Shown here one piece after another: positions 27,802 to 37,451 of a stretch of 64,000 bases of DNA (position 1 is its first letter; the number at the start of each line of letters is the position of its first letter). The notes under the pieces were generated by a model, which saw nothing but the letters and a program-made list of their open reading frames with translations, was not told the DNA's origin and searched no databases. The translations under genes and the position numbers were made by a program. The stretch covers positions 828,177-892,176 of the forward strand of contig NZ_JAALLT010000002.1 in NCBI RefSeq assembly GCF_011059145.1. The letters run 5' to 3'. The DNA comes from Halalkalibaculum roseum (lineage in GTDB: Bacteria > Bacteroidota > Rhodothermia > Balneolales > Balneolaceae).

Positions 27802-29466
27802 ATGAAAAAGAACCTGATCATCATTACCGTTTTACCTTTAGCAGTTCTACTGCTGGGATTGACTCTTAACCTGAATATGTCGGATCCTCTGCCGGTTAAA
27901 ACAGTTCACGGTATGAACCTCAATCAGGCACGTCAGTTACTGTTTCAGTCGGCAGGTAAATGCATGAGCTGTCATAATAATCTTGTTACCCCCTCCGGTG
28001 AGAATGTTTCCTTTGGCATTGACTGGCGCACCTCCATGATGGCCAATTCTGCACGTGACCCTTACTGGCATGCCGCTGTGCGACGCGAGGTGACCGATCA
28101 CCCGGAATCACAGGCTCTCATTGAAAACGAATGCTCCACCTGTCATATGCCTATGGCGCATTATCAGGTAAGTAGCAATGGTGAAATGGCAAAAGTTTTT
28201 GCAAACCTACCTGCCAACCAGGCGGTCACGCAGCAAAACATGCTTGCTATTGACGGGGTCTCCTGCACCACCTGCCATCAGATCACCGGTGAAAACTTTG
28301 GAGAAAAAGAAAGCTTTGTAGGAAATTTCGGAATTGATAAACTGACCCCGATGGGTGAGCGAAAAATTTACGGACCTTACCCTGTAGATGTAGGGCGTTC
28401 CACGATCATGCACTCGTCCTCCGGATTTAGACAAGCACAGTCAAAACATATTCAGCAGTCTGAATTATGCGCTACCTGCCACACCCTATATACCCATACG
28501 CTCGGGCCTGATGGAGAAGTGATCGGTGAACTGCCCGAACAGGTTCCCTACCTGGAATGGAAGAACAGCAGTTTCGTAGATGAGCAGAGCTGTCAATCCT
28601 GCCATATGCCGGTAGTTAAAGATAGCATGCCGATTTCTTCGGTCTGGGGACAACCAAGGGCTGAATTGTCCAGACACTCTTTCAGAGGCGGAAATTTCTT
28701 TATGTTGAGTATGTTAAACCGCTATCGCGATGAACTGGGAGTGCTGGCCCTGCCCCAGGAGATGGATGCCGCAATAAACCGTACCATCAATCATCTACAA
28801 ACCAAATCTTCGAGGGTCTTTATTGAGAAAGCGGAAATCAATGAGAGTGAACTTTTGGTTGCCCTGGCTGTACAGAATTTGGCCGGTCACAAACTCCCAA
28901 CTGCCTATCCCTCCCGTAGAGTCTGGATACACTTTAAGGTACAGGATGCAAACGGTAACACCGTATTTGAATCAGGAGCCGTGAATACTGACGGCTCCAT
29001 AACAGGTAACGATAATGATCGGGAGGCAAATGCCTATGAACCGCACTATGCCGATATTACCAATGAAGAGCAGGTCCAGATCTATGAAGCCATACTGGCA
29101 GATCAGCATGATGAAGTCACCACAGGTCTGTTAACCGGCATTCGATTTATTAAAGACAACCGTATTCTGCCACGTGGATTTGATAAAGCCACGGCCGATG
29201 AAGATATCGCTGTACAGGGTTCAGCTTACAAAGATGGAGACTTCATTGGTGGCATGGACACTGTAACCTACCGAATTCCGGTAGAAGAGCCTTTCAGCTC
29301 GCATACAGTAACTGCCGAGCTGATATACCAACCCATTGCCTATCGATGGGCACAAAATCTGGATACCTATGACACTCCGGAGACCAACAGTTTTGTTCAA
29401 TACTATGACTCCATGTCGGATAATTCATCGGTGGTACTAGCCAGCACAACTCTAACTGTTGAATAA
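27802..29466 (+). CDS. Pentahaem c-type cytochrome (cytochrome c554/NrfA-like family)
   Basis: A 554-residue exported cytochrome with an N-terminal signal/anchor (about 5-25) and five CxxCH motifs: CMSCH (54-58), CSTCH, CTTCH, CATCH and CQSCH. All lie in the first ~275 residues; the last ~270 form a beta-rich domain. Additional His residues ('YWHAAVRREVTDH', 'SKHIQQSEL') could be distal ligands. It resembles the cytochrome c554 type of multihaem electron-transfer proteins, not a clear nitrite reductase, since no Lys-ligated CxxCK haem is seen. It follows the cytochrome-barrel gene by 46 bp and probably passes electrons to it across the envelope. Confidence 0.8.
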   Translation: MKKNLIIITVLPLAVLLLGLTLNLNMSDPLPVKTVHGMNLNQARQLLFQSAGKCMSCHNNLVTPSGENVSFGIDWRTSMMANSARDPYWHAAVRREVTDHPESQALIENECSTCHMPMAHYQVSSNGEMAKVFANLPANQAVTQQNMLAIDGVSCTTCHQITGENFGEKESFVGNFGIDKLTPMGERKIYGPYPVDVGRSTIMHSSSGFRQAQSKHIQQSELCATCHTLYTHTLGPDGEVIGELPEQVPYLEWKNSSFVDEQSCQSCHMPVVKDSMPISSVWGQPRAELSRHSFRGGNFFMLSMLNRYRDELGVLALPQEMDAAINRTINHLQTKSSRVFIEKAEINESELLVALAVQNLAGHKLPTAYPSRRVWIHFKVQDANGNTVFESGAVNTDGSITGNDNDREANAYEPHYADITNEEQVQIYEAILADQHDEVTTGLLTGIRFIKDNRILPRGFDKATADEDIAVQGSAYKDGDFIGGMDTVTYRIPVEEPFSSHTVTAELIYQPIAYRWAQNLDTYDTPETNSFVQYYDSMSDNSSVVLASTTLTVE

Positions 29467-29500
29467 ATAACAGCCTCACCCTCAACCAATAGCGGTATGA

Positions 29501-29519
29501 TGTGGGATTTTATATTACA
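29501..29519. promoter_or_regulatory. Island operator, degenerate copy (ECF sigma gene)
   Basis: TGTGGGATTTTATATTACA: the TGT..GGG left half and TTACA right half lie at exact 19-bp spacing, with no CC core. It is 96 bp upstream of the ATG at 29616. Confidence 0.35.
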
Positions 29520-29615
29520 CCAGATCAATAGTTTACCCGTGATTATATGAACTTTAAATCTATTACTTACTGTCAGAATCATCATTACTGTAAATAGTGC
29601 AAAAACAACAAGCTG

Positions 29616-30194
29616 ATGAATGACATAGCTCATAAGTACAGTGATAAGCAGAGGAGATTTAACGAGGAAATGAACCCTCACCTGGATGCATTGTATAACT
29701 TTGCCTTGCAGTTAACCTCAGACCCGAATGATGCCAAAGATTTGGTACAGGATACAATTGTGAAGGCATATCGGTTCTTTGATTCCTACGAGATGGGCAC
29801 TAATGCCAAATCCTGGCTGTTTCGTATTTTGAATAACTCATATATCAATGACTATCGCAGAAAGTCTAACCTGCCAGGTTTTGTAGATTATGACGAAGTA
29901 TCCTCCTTTTTTGAAATTATAAGAGATCAGCGGACAGACACTACCGATCTCGAAGATATGATCTATCGTGATCTGTTGAATGATGACATCTCTTATGCTC
30001 TGGCCAATCTCAAAGAAAAGTACCGCTCTGTCGTTGTGCTCTGTGATATTGAGGATTTTACCTATGAAGAGATATCCAACATGCTGGATCTGCCAATTGG
30101 CACCGTGCGATCTCGTCTGCACCGCGGACGTTTGCTACTCAAAGAACAGCTACTGGATTATGCCCGGAAAAAAGGATATGAACTGATAGCTTAG
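29616..30194 (+). CDS. ECF-type sigma-70 family sigma factor
   Basis: A 192-residue RNA polymerase sigma factor with regions 2 and 4 only. Region 2 includes 'DAKDLVQDTIVKAYRFFDSYEMGTNAKSWLFRI' and region 4 'FTYEEISNMLDLPIGTVRSRLHRGRLLL'. No anti-sigma gene is adjacent; the neighbours are the pentahaem cytochrome upstream and a convergent MgtC-family gene. It would bind core polymerase and redirect it to a set of promoters not identifiable here. A degenerate operator copy upstream suggests it may sit below the two-component system in a cascade. Confidence 0.88.
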   Translation: MNDIAHKYSDKQRRFNEEMNPHLDALYNFALQLTSDPNDAKDLVQDTIVKAYRFFDSYEMGTNAKSWLFRILNNSYINDYRRKSNLPGFVDYDEVSSFFEIIRDQRTDTTDLEDMIYRDLLNDDISYALANLKEKYRSVVVLCDIEDFTYEEISNMLDLPIGTVRSRLHRGRLLLKEQLLDYARKKGYELIA

Positions 30195-30249
30195 CCATCT
30201 TAATGTTATTTGCTAGCAGGACTCAATGATTTCTGTGAATACTAACCAT

Positions 30250-31509
30250 TCAGATTAAAAATCCCGGCAAGGAAGAGAGCGCAATGATCAGGCAAATAAC
30301 CAATAGTTTTTTAGCCCTCTTATAACCGATGAAATAGGTGAAAATGCCTGCTTTCACCAGTGTATTGGTGATAGTGGCTAATATCAATCCGTAGGCTGCG
30401 ATTTCCCCGGGCAGGTTCTCTTCTGACATATCCAATAAGGTTAAGGTAATAGAGTCAATATCCACCATCCCCGATAGTATAGATAAGCCGTAGATCCCCG
30501 GCTCACCGAACCACTTAGTGCTCAATTCAGAAAGAAACATCACCACAGCCAGCAGAATACCGAATTGTATTGCGGTACTCAGTTGCAAAGGATTTTTCAG
30601 TGTGAAACGGTCGGATGATGTTTTACCTTCACTGTTCAATTGCAGCCAAACTGCAGCTATTAGTGAGGTAATTGCCATTGCGGCAACCGATGGAGCTACG
30701 ATTGGAAATATCTGATGATTAAACAAAAGCACAAGTAAAAGCACTCTCCCAAGGGCCGTAAATGTCGCAATAAGTATACCGGTAGTCAGGATATCCGTAG
30801 ATTTGGTTTTTTCACCGTAACGACCCAGGGTCACCGTAACGGCTAATGAAGAAACCAGAGAACCGGTAAAAGAGGTGAATAGCAGTCCTTTTTTCCTGCC
30901 AAGATATTTCATGGAAAAATATCCCGCATATGAGATGCCTGCTATCAGCACGACCATAGCCCAGAGTTCAAAAGGATTCCAAACCTTCCAGGGACCGAAT
31001 CCGCGATTGGGCAAAAGTGGTAATAGAATGGCCGATATGATTAAAAATACAATACCTGAGTAGAGCTCACTTGGCTCGATGGTTTTTACCCACTTGTGCA
31101 ATTCCGGTTTGATACTCAACAGAAGCACCATCAAAATGGTAATACTGACAGGAAGTACGATGTATCCCTTAATTACAGCAATACCCAATGAAAAAGTAAG
31201 AAATGCTGCCATTTCAGTGGTAAGACCCAATTTACCGGTTTTACGGGCATGCTGGTAATATCCTGTCATAACAATCAGAATAAATCCCAAGAATGCAATA
31301 CCCAGCAGTAAATCACCTACCTCATTGTGTAGTAACCCCCATAAACCGCCTGAAAGGGCAATTAAAGTAAAGGTTCTTATCCCGGCAGTTCGTTGTCCCT
31401 CTTTTTTCTTTTTAAAACTCCAGCCACGCTCTATTCCAACCAGGAATCCCAAAAGCAGGATCAATCCAAACTTAAGCAACACCTGGGTATCGGTAATATC
31501 ATTAAACAT
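30250..31509 (-). CDS. MgtC/SapB-DUF4010 membrane protein (paralogue 1)
   Basis: A 419-residue protein: N-terminal MgtC/SapB domain with 'LLLGFLVGIERGW' and about four TMs, then a C-terminal DUF4010 membrane domain with about eight TMs ('FTSFTGSLVSSLAVTV'). MgtC-type proteins are linked to Mg2+ limitation, acid stress and control of ATP synthase in other bacteria. A 419-residue paralogue lies at 33723-34982 on the opposite strand, so the pair flanks the ribonucleotide reductase. It is convergent with the sigma-factor gene. The 320-bp gap upstream is shared with the divergent reductase gene and holds the operators at 31701-31765. Confidence 0.85.
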   Translation of the reverse strand: MFNDITDTQVLLKFGLILLLGFLVGIERGWSFKKKKEGQRTAGIRTFTLIALSGGLWGLLHNEVGDLLLGIAFLGFILIVMTGYYQHARKTGKLGLTTEMAAFLTFSLGIAVIKGYIVLPVSITILMVLLLSIKPELHKWVKTIEPSELYSGIVFLIISAILLPLLPNRGFGPWKVWNPFELWAMVVLIAGISYAGYFSMKYLGRKKGLLFTSFTGSLVSSLAVTVTLGRYGEKTKSTDILTTGILIATFTALGRVLLLVLLFNHQIFPIVAPSVAAMAITSLIAAVWLQLNSEGKTSSDRFTLKNPLQLSTAIQFGILLAVVMFLSELSTKWFGEPGIYGLSILSGMVDIDSITLTLLDMSEENLPGEIAAYGLILATITNTLVKAGIFTYFIGYKRAKKLLVICLIIALSSLPGFLI

Positions 31510-31700
31510 TTTGGCCCTTTGTGTTATAACAAAAGATTAACCGGCTAACCCTGTATTCACCAGTATATCGGCGAAGCATCTGTAATTTCTGAGGACAAAT
31601 AACTGCCGATTCAATCATATACCTCTTTATTGTTGACCCAACTCATTCTAAACGAAACCGACAATAACAATCCAATCTTAATAAAGTCATCTGAGACAGG

Positions 31701-31765
31701 TTGTAGTGCCATACCCTTAAAACACCTACAAAATCTTTAGGATCACTGTAAGAGATTTTCCTACA
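31701..31765. promoter_or_regulatory. Island operator plus extended inverted repeat (class II RNR)
   Basis: TGTAAGAGATTTTCCTACA (31747-31765) has both halves intact and seven of nine pairs symmetric, 64 bp upstream of the reductase start. Upstream, TTGTAG (31701-31706) and CTACAA (31726-31731) form a second pair with N21 spacing, one helical turn longer than the normal N11. The remaining 31510-31700 gap holds nothing I can identify. Confidence 0.6.
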
Positions 31766-31829
31766 ATTCTTTTATTCCTTTGACAGCTGTGCTAAGCCCT
31801 CGAAAAAACAGATATTCCATTAAAAATAA

Positions 31830-33644
31830 GTGAAAACTACCGTGGAAAATCAGATTGCACACCTAGAAACAGAGCTTTCCCGCCATATCTGGGAGAATAA
31901 ATACCGTTATAGTATTAATGGATCGATAAAGGATAAAACAATTGAGGATACGTGGAGGCGAGTGGCTTCAGCAATGGCCAAAGCTGAATGTCAAAATTCT
32001 GTGGACTGGGAAGAGGCATTCTTTGAAACCCTCAGCAACTTCAAATTTTTGCCGGGCGGGCGCATCATAGCCGGTGCCGGCACAGAAAGGAATGTTACCC
32101 TATTCAACTGTTTTGTTATGGGGGTTATTGATGACTCCATCAGCTCCATATTCGATCATGTTAAAGAAGGGGCTCTTACACTTCAGTGGGGTGGCGGGAT
32201 CGGTTGTGACTTTTCTACGCTGCGTCCCAAAGGAAGCCTGGCGAGGAGTACCAATAATATTTCATCCGGTCCGGTCTCTTTTATGAAGATCTGGGATGCC
32301 ATGTGCGATACCATGTTGTCGACCGGTGCCAGAAGAGGCGCCATGATGGGTACGTTGCGCTGCGATCATCCGGATATTCAGTCCTTCATCGATGTCAAAA
32401 AAGAGCCTGGCATTCTAACCAACTTCAATCTTTCGGTACTGATTACCGAAGATTTTGTAAATGCCGTCAACAAAGATGAAGAATGGCTGCTGGTTTTCCC
32501 GGAGAAAGAAATAAGCGGTCAAGTAGATAAAGACGCTATACAAAACACGGATTCCGTTTACAGAAAATGGCCGGGATTTAAAGGAAAAGTCCCATGCAGG
32601 GTTTTTGGAAAATTGAAAGCCAAAAAACTCTGGGCAGAAATAATGAAAGCCAATTATAACTGCGCCGAACCGGGTGTTCTTTTTATCGATCGTATTAATG
32701 CGTTAAATAACCTGAAGTACACGGAAGATATCTTTTGCACCAATCCCTGTGGAGAAGTACCCTTGCCCCCTTACGGCGCATGCAACCTGGGTTCTATTAA
32801 CCTTACTCAGTTCATCAAACGCCCGTTTACAAAAGAAGCTGCCATTGATATGGAAGGCGTGAAAGAAACAGCAAGGCTGGCCGTCAGAATGCTCGACAAT
32901 GTGATCAGTATCTCTAATTTCCCCCTTGAGAAACAGAAGATCCGAATTTATCGCTCAAGACGAATTGGGGTTGGTATTACCGGTCTGGCTGATGCACTGA
33001 TCATGATGAACAAAGACTATGGATCGAATCAGGGACGGGAAATGGCTGAAAACATTATGAGGGAAATCAGTCACGAGGCCTACCGTTCGTCCATAGAGCT
33101 TGCCAAGACCCGTGGAAGCTTTCCGGATTTCAAAGCACAAGCGTACCTAAAACGTCCCTTTATTAAGCAGCTTCCGGCTTCTATCCAACAGGGTATTAAA
33201 AAATACGGAATTCGGAACAGCCACCTGCTTTCTATTGCTCCTACAGGGAGTATCAGTTTGCTGGCAGGTAATGTATCCAGCGGACTTGAACCGATTTTTG
33301 ATTACGAATATTCACGCAATGTGCTCAATCCAAATGGTTCGGTCTCCCACTACCGAGTCAGGGATTTTGCCTATCGCCTCTGGGTTGAAAAGTATGGCAG
33401 TGCCAATAATTTGCCCGACGCTTTTGTTCGGGCCAGGGAGTTGAGCCCTTTACAACACCTGAAAATGCAGGCCGTTCTCCAACGACATGTCGATAACTCC
33501 ATTTCAAAAACTATACATGTGCCAGAAAGCTATTCCTACTCATCGTTTAAAAATATCTATAAAGAAGCCTATGATATGAAACTTAAAGGCTGCACCACCT
33601 ATCGAACAGTGAAAAATAGAAGTGCTGTTCTTTCAAGTGATTAA
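31830..33644 (+). CDS. nrdJ: Class II (adenosylcobalamin-dependent) ribonucleotide reductase, short form
   Basis: A 604-residue reductase large-chain fold, oxygen-independent by class, making deoxyribonucleotides with B12. Visible features: 'FNCFVMG' (first active-site Cys), 'GGGIGCDFSTLRP', 'CTNPCGEVPLPPYGACNLGSINL' (radical Cys and Glu), and 'SIAPTGSISLLAG'. It ends 'KGCTTYRTVKNRSAVLSSD' with no CxxC tail and no N-terminal ATP cone, so its reductant is unclear. The start is GTG (31830); another GTG follows at 31842. Mycobacterial NrdZ is the DosR-regulon counterpart. It has a strong operator 64 bp upstream. No B12 riboswitch was recognised. Confidence 0.88.
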   Translation: MKTTVENQIAHLETELSRHIWENKYRYSINGSIKDKTIEDTWRRVASAMAKAECQNSVDWEEAFFETLSNFKFLPGGRIIAGAGTERNVTLFNCFVMGVIDDSISSIFDHVKEGALTLQWGGGIGCDFSTLRPKGSLARSTNNISSGPVSFMKIWDAMCDTMLSTGARRGAMMGTLRCDHPDIQSFIDVKKEPGILTNFNLSVLITEDFVNAVNKDEEWLLVFPEKEISGQVDKDAIQNTDSVYRKWPGFKGKVPCRVFGKLKAKKLWAEIMKANYNCAEPGVLFIDRINALNNLKYTEDIFCTNPCGEVPLPPYGACNLGSINLTQFIKRPFTKEAAIDMEGVKETARLAVRMLDNVISISNFPLEKQKIRIYRSRRIGVGITGLADALIMMNKDYGSNQGREMAENIMREISHEAYRSSIELAKTRGSFPDFKAQAYLKRPFIKQLPASIQQGIKKYGIRNSHLLSIAPTGSISLLAGNVSSGLEPIFDYEYSRNVLNPNGSVSHYRVRDFAYRLWVEKYGSANNLPDAFVRARELSPLQHLKMQAVLQRHVDNSISKTIHVPESYSYSSFKNIYKEAYDMKLKGCTTYRTVKNRSAVLSSD

Positions 33645-33722
33645 ATTTTTACATTATGTCATCAACCTAACAGAGTTTCATCTTAAGGATGCTTTCAATT
33701 GTAACGGAATCAATATAAAGAG

Positions 33723-34982
33723 ATGGCTAACCTGGATTACCAAGTACTCTTACAGATACTCGCCTCGCTAGCCGTTGGTTTGTTGATTGGTATAGAGCGC
33801 GGCTGGAGCGAACGTAAAGAAGATGAGGGTGACCGGGTTGCCGGGTTACGTACTTTCAGTCTGATTGGCTTATTGGGCGGTGTTTGGGCCCAGCTATCGG
33901 AGATTGTGGAAGCATGGGTACTTGTTGTAGCCTTCCTCGCAGTAGTTGCACTGATTGTCACTTCTCACATCATCGGGACACGTGAGACCGAAGATGTCGG
34001 GATAACAACAGAGTTTGCCATGATGCTTACCTTCTCACTGGGTGCATGGGCAGCCTTCGGGTATTATATCTATGCCTTTTCTACTACTGCTATCGTTGTG
34101 GCCCTGTTGGGTATCAAACCGATTTTGCACAGATGGGTCAGCAATCTTCGCACCGAAGAGATCTACTCCGGCATCAAACTGTTGCTTATCTCTCTGGTAT
34201 TGCTGCCGCTCTTACCCGATAAAGGCTACGGTCCCTGGCAATCATTAAATCCCTACTGGATATGGTGGATGGTGGTTCTAATCAGTGGAATATCATTTGT
34301 CGGCTATTTCGCAATAAAATATGCAGGTGACAAAATTGGAACTCTCCTAACAGCCATTACCGGTGGACTGGCTTCTTCAACGGCTGTCACGCTCAGTATG
34401 GCACAGCTGGCCAAACAGCATAAAAATAAAACGCTATTCATGGGTGGCGTAGTTGTAGCATCTTCCATCATGTTTATTCGGGTATTCATAGAAGTGGCTA
34501 TTGTAAACAGGATCCTGCTAGACCGTCTCTGGATTCCCATAGCCGTTATGTTCGTCTGTCTGATAGCCGGCGGCAGCTGGCTCTGGTTTCGTCACACAGG
34601 TTCAGACACCGGTACCGAGATTGAGCTAAAGAACCCCTTTAACCTCCCCACCGCCCTGCAGTTCGGACTCTTGCTGGGACTTATACTATTGCTCTCCTCG
34701 GCTGCTAAAGAGTGGTTCGGAGACCAGGGTATCTATGTATTATCTCTTGTATCCGGATTAATTGATGTGGATGCTATTACCCTTTCCCTTTCACGGATGG
34801 CGGAAAATGATCTTGGTGAAGATGTTGCCATAACGGGAATCGTACTGGCCTCGGCTATGAATACCATCGTAAAGGGGCTCCTATTCTCCTTTGTGGCCGG
34901 TATGCGAACAGGTCTTCGATTACTTTTAGTGCTGGTCGCATCCGTTATTCCCGGTCTTATTATTGTTTTTTTGATGCTGTAG
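33723..34982 (+). CDS. MgtC/SapB-DUF4010 membrane protein (paralogue 2)
   Basis: A 419-residue paralogue of the gene at 30250-31509 with the same domain order: 'SLAVGLLIGIERGWSERKEDEG' at the N-terminus, then a DUF4010 region with 'LLTAITGGLASSTAVTLSMAQL'. About twelve TM helices are expected. It starts 78 bp after the ribonucleotide reductase and may be read through from the same promoter. The duplication on both sides of nrdJ suggests a local gene duplication, or selection for co-inheritance. Convergent with atpG, with 30 bp between the stops. Confidence 0.85.
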   Translation: MANLDYQVLLQILASLAVGLLIGIERGWSERKEDEGDRVAGLRTFSLIGLLGGVWAQLSEIVEAWVLVVAFLAVVALIVTSHIIGTRETEDVGITTEFAMMLTFSLGAWAAFGYYIYAFSTTAIVVALLGIKPILHRWVSNLRTEEIYSGIKLLLISLVLLPLLPDKGYGPWQSLNPYWIWWMVVLISGISFVGYFAIKYAGDKIGTLLTAITGGLASSTAVTLSMAQLAKQHKNKTLFMGGVVVASSIMFIRVFIEVAIVNRILLDRLWIPIAVMFVCLIAGGSWLWFRHTGSDTGTEIELKNPFNLPTALQFGLLLGLILLLSSAAKEWFGDQGIYVLSLVSGLIDVDAITLSLSRMAENDLGEDVAITGIVLASAMNTIVKGLLFSFVAGMRTGLRLLLVLVASVIPGLIIVFLML

Positions 34983-35012
34983 TGGGGAAGTAGAAATTTT
35001 AACTTATGAATG

Positions 35013-35888
35013 CTACTCCGCCACCGCCCTATAACCTGACTGAATATCCAACAATTCCTCAGTAATTGCCTTGTGGCGTTCACCGGCATAACGTTTGTTA
35101 AGTTCCTGTAGGCGTTCCTCAATTTTCTGCTCCGCCACTGTCATGGAATTCAGCCTTCCGGTATGTTCAGCTGCCAATGACTCAGCCATTGCTCTGTAGA
35201 GAGAAACCAGGAGATATTGGCGAACCAGCTCGGAAAACAATTCAGTAGGCTCCATAGAAAACTGAGGTATATTATTGGTAGGCCATTCTTTATTTGCAAG
35301 CCGGTTTAGCCAGTACCTGTCCAGCGGAAGCAGGTATTGCAGTCTGGGCTGATATCTGCCACGCGCAACCGGTTTATTGTGGATGATCAGCACTTTCCCC
35401 GCTTCGTGTTTCTCTCGTAACTCCTCTACAGATGCCAGCAATTGCAAGGCAAAACGATTTAGACCCGATACCGAACCCGGCAGACTGAACACTTTTTCCA
35501 CATTCTCTCTCTGTTCCAATTGCGAGGCCAACCTTTCTCCCATAACCAGGAAGCGGGAGTCGGAATTATTTTCATCATGCAATTGCTGTTCAATAAAGCC
35601 CATAATACGTTCATCGAATGAACCGCAAAGCCCTTGTCCCGAGCCGACAGCAATCACTATGTAACTGCTTTCTTTCCCTGATCTCACATAAGGCATCTCT
35701 TCCAAAAGAGTTCGCCCCAATACAATTTGAAGACCCATTTCAACAGTACGGTAATATTCTCCGAGTGATTCTGATGCCTTTTCAAACTGCCGTATACTAA
35801 CCGATGCCAGAACTTTCATCGTGTTTACGATGGATTGTAGATCCTTAGCATTTCTTATTTTCCTTTTATAGTGTTCAACGGTCTGCAT
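35013..35888 (-). CDS. atpG: N-type ATPase gamma subunit
   Basis: The rotor shaft of an F1-like ATPase. The protein begins [25 protein letters not shown], the normal gamma N-terminus; an upstream ATG (35939) would add 17 out-of-family residues. It contains '[14 protein letters not shown]', the usual gamma motif, and a C-terminal helix '[31 protein letters not shown]'. About 291 residues, the expected length. Its ATG overlaps the end of atpA by 14 bp, which fits translational coupling. It is the last gene of the atpDCQRBEFAG operon, the gene order diagnostic of N-type ATPases. Confidence 0.88.
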   Translation of the reverse strand: MQTVEHYKRKIRNAKDLQSIVNTMKVLASVSIRQFEKASESLGEYYRTVEMGLQIVLGRTLLEEMPYVRSGKESSYIVIAVGSGQGLCGSFDERIMGFIEQQLHDENNSDSRFLVMGERLASQLEQRENVEKVFSLPGSVSGLNRFALQLLASVEELREKHEAGKVLIIHNKPVARGRYQPRLQYLLPLDRYWLNRLANKEWPTNNIPQFSMEPTELFSELVRQYLLVSLYRAMAESLAAEHTGRLNSMTVAEQKIEERLQELNKRYAGERHKAITEELLDIQSGYRAVAE

Positions 35889-37437
35889 CTTCTGTAACCT
35901 CCTCAGATTTTTCAATGGGAAAGTTTTGCTGCAGCACATTTTTGAGGCTTTCCGTCAACTCTCGCTGCTCGTCTTCGCTCAATTGCTTTCCCTCACTGAT
36001 TTTAATTCTGATCGGTTCCATTTCTTGCGACATATATTCGCGAATAACTTCACACGCAGATGAAACTTGCTGTAGTTCCAGCCTGTCAAACAATCCCTCC
36101 GTTACCGCAACAAGCAGCCCGATCTGTTCGAATACCTCCAGGGTATTGAATTGGTCCTGTTTGAGAACTTCCCTGATTCTCCGGCCTCTTTGAATCTGTT
36201 CCCTGGTATCTTCATCAAGACGTGAGCTGAACCTGGAGAATGCTTCCAATTCTTCAAACTGGGAATAGGCCAGCCTCAATTCTCCCGTAACCATCCGGTA
36301 GGCAGGCAGCTGGGCAGCGCCTCCCACACGTGACACGGATTTACCCACATCGATAGCTGGCAGCACGTCTTTTCGAAATAAAGATGGTGAAAGATAAATC
36401 TGACCGTCTGTAATAGATATCAGGTTTGTGGGAATAAAGGCTGAAATATCCTGGGCCTGTGTTTCAATGATTGGTAGTGCCGTGAGGCTGCCCCCTCCCA
36501 ATTCTTTCTTTAAGTGCGTGGATCGCTCAAGCAGTCGGGCGTGGATATGAAAAATATCTCCGGGATAGGCTTCCCGCCCCGGCGGCCTGCGCAATAAAAG
36601 AGCCAACTCCCGGTATGCCCGGGCATGCCAGGTCAAATCATCATACACAATCAGTACATCCCTTCCTTTTTCCATGAAGTATTCACCCATACTGGTTGCA
36701 GCATAAGGCGCTATGTACTGCAGTCCAACCGGAACGCTGCTGCTGGCAGACATTACTATACTATGCTCCATAGAACCATATTTCTGCAGATCTGCAATCA
36801 CACGGTTCACCTCAGCACGTTGCTTGCCTATGGCACAGTAAATACAGATGACTCCGGAATCTTTTTGGTTGATGATACTGTCTAGAGCAATGGCCGTTTT
36901 TCCGGTTTGCCGGTCCCCGAGTATTAGTTCACGCTGCCCGCGTCCGATAGGCAGCAGGGCATCAATAGTTACGATACCGGTTTGCAGCGGTGTGTCCACG
37001 GATATTCGACTCATAATAGTAGGCGCCGGTCGCTCTACCGGATAATAATCAAAATGCCGAATATTGCCTTTGCCGTCGGAAGCACGACCAAGAGAATCAA
37101 CGACTCTGCCAAGCAGCGAATCACCCACTGGCACTTCAAGAACACGTTCGGTTCGAAACACTTCTTCTCCGGCTTCGATAGTATGTTCATCATCCAGAAG
37201 AATAACACCGATCTCTTTTGGGTCCAGATTATAGGTAAGTCCCAGTGACCCGCTAGAGAATCGCACAAGTTCATCCGTCAAAACGTTCGGTAGGCCGTCG
37301 ACACGAGCGATACCCTCTCCTACAGAAAGTACTCTTCCTGTTTCCCGTACAATCAGCCCCGGATCCTCTTGCCATGCTTCGTTTATGGCCTCAAATACAT
37401 CATCAACAATCGCTATAGCAGATTTTTGGTATTTCAC
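35875..37437 (-). CDS. atpA: N-type ATPase alpha subunit
   Basis: A 520-residue non-catalytic F1 hexamer subunit with Walker A 'GDRQTGKTA' and '[36 protein letters not shown]', of the alternate F1F0 type. Another recognisable region is '[11 protein letters not shown]' near the N-terminus. It is slightly longer than usual because of an acidic C-terminal tail ('[12 protein letters not shown]'). It lies 14 bp after atpF. In the N-type operon atpF precedes atpA directly, with no atpH between them, as seen here. Confidence 0.92.
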   Translation of the reverse strand: MKYQKSAIAIVDDVFEAINEAWQEDPGLIVRETGRVLSVGEGIARVDGLPNVLTDELVRFSSGSLGLTYNLDPKEIGVILLDDEHTIEAGEEVFRTERVLEVPVGDSLLGRVVDSLGRASDGKGNIRHFDYYPVERPAPTIMSRISVDTPLQTGIVTIDALLPIGRGQRELILGDRQTGKTAIALDSIINQKDSGVICIYCAIGKQRAEVNRVIADLQKYGSMEHSIVMSASSSVPVGLQYIAPYAATSMGEYFMEKGRDVLIVYDDLTWHARAYRELALLLRRPPGREAYPGDIFHIHARLLERSTHLKKELGGGSLTALPIIETQAQDISAFIPTNLISITDGQIYLSPSLFRKDVLPAIDVGKSVSRVGGAAQLPAYRMVTGELRLAYSQFEELEAFSRFSSRLDEDTREQIQRGRRIREVLKQDQFNTLEVFEQIGLLVAVTEGLFDRLELQQVSSACEVIREYMSQEMEPIRIKISEGKQLSEDEQRELTESLKNVLQQNFPIEKSEEVTEDADR

Positions 37438-37451
37438 AGGGACGCCTCAAA

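Noticed and set aside
31510..31829. B12 riboswitch upstream of the B12-dependent reductase
   Set aside because: No B12-box-like sequence or the required length of structured leader was seen.
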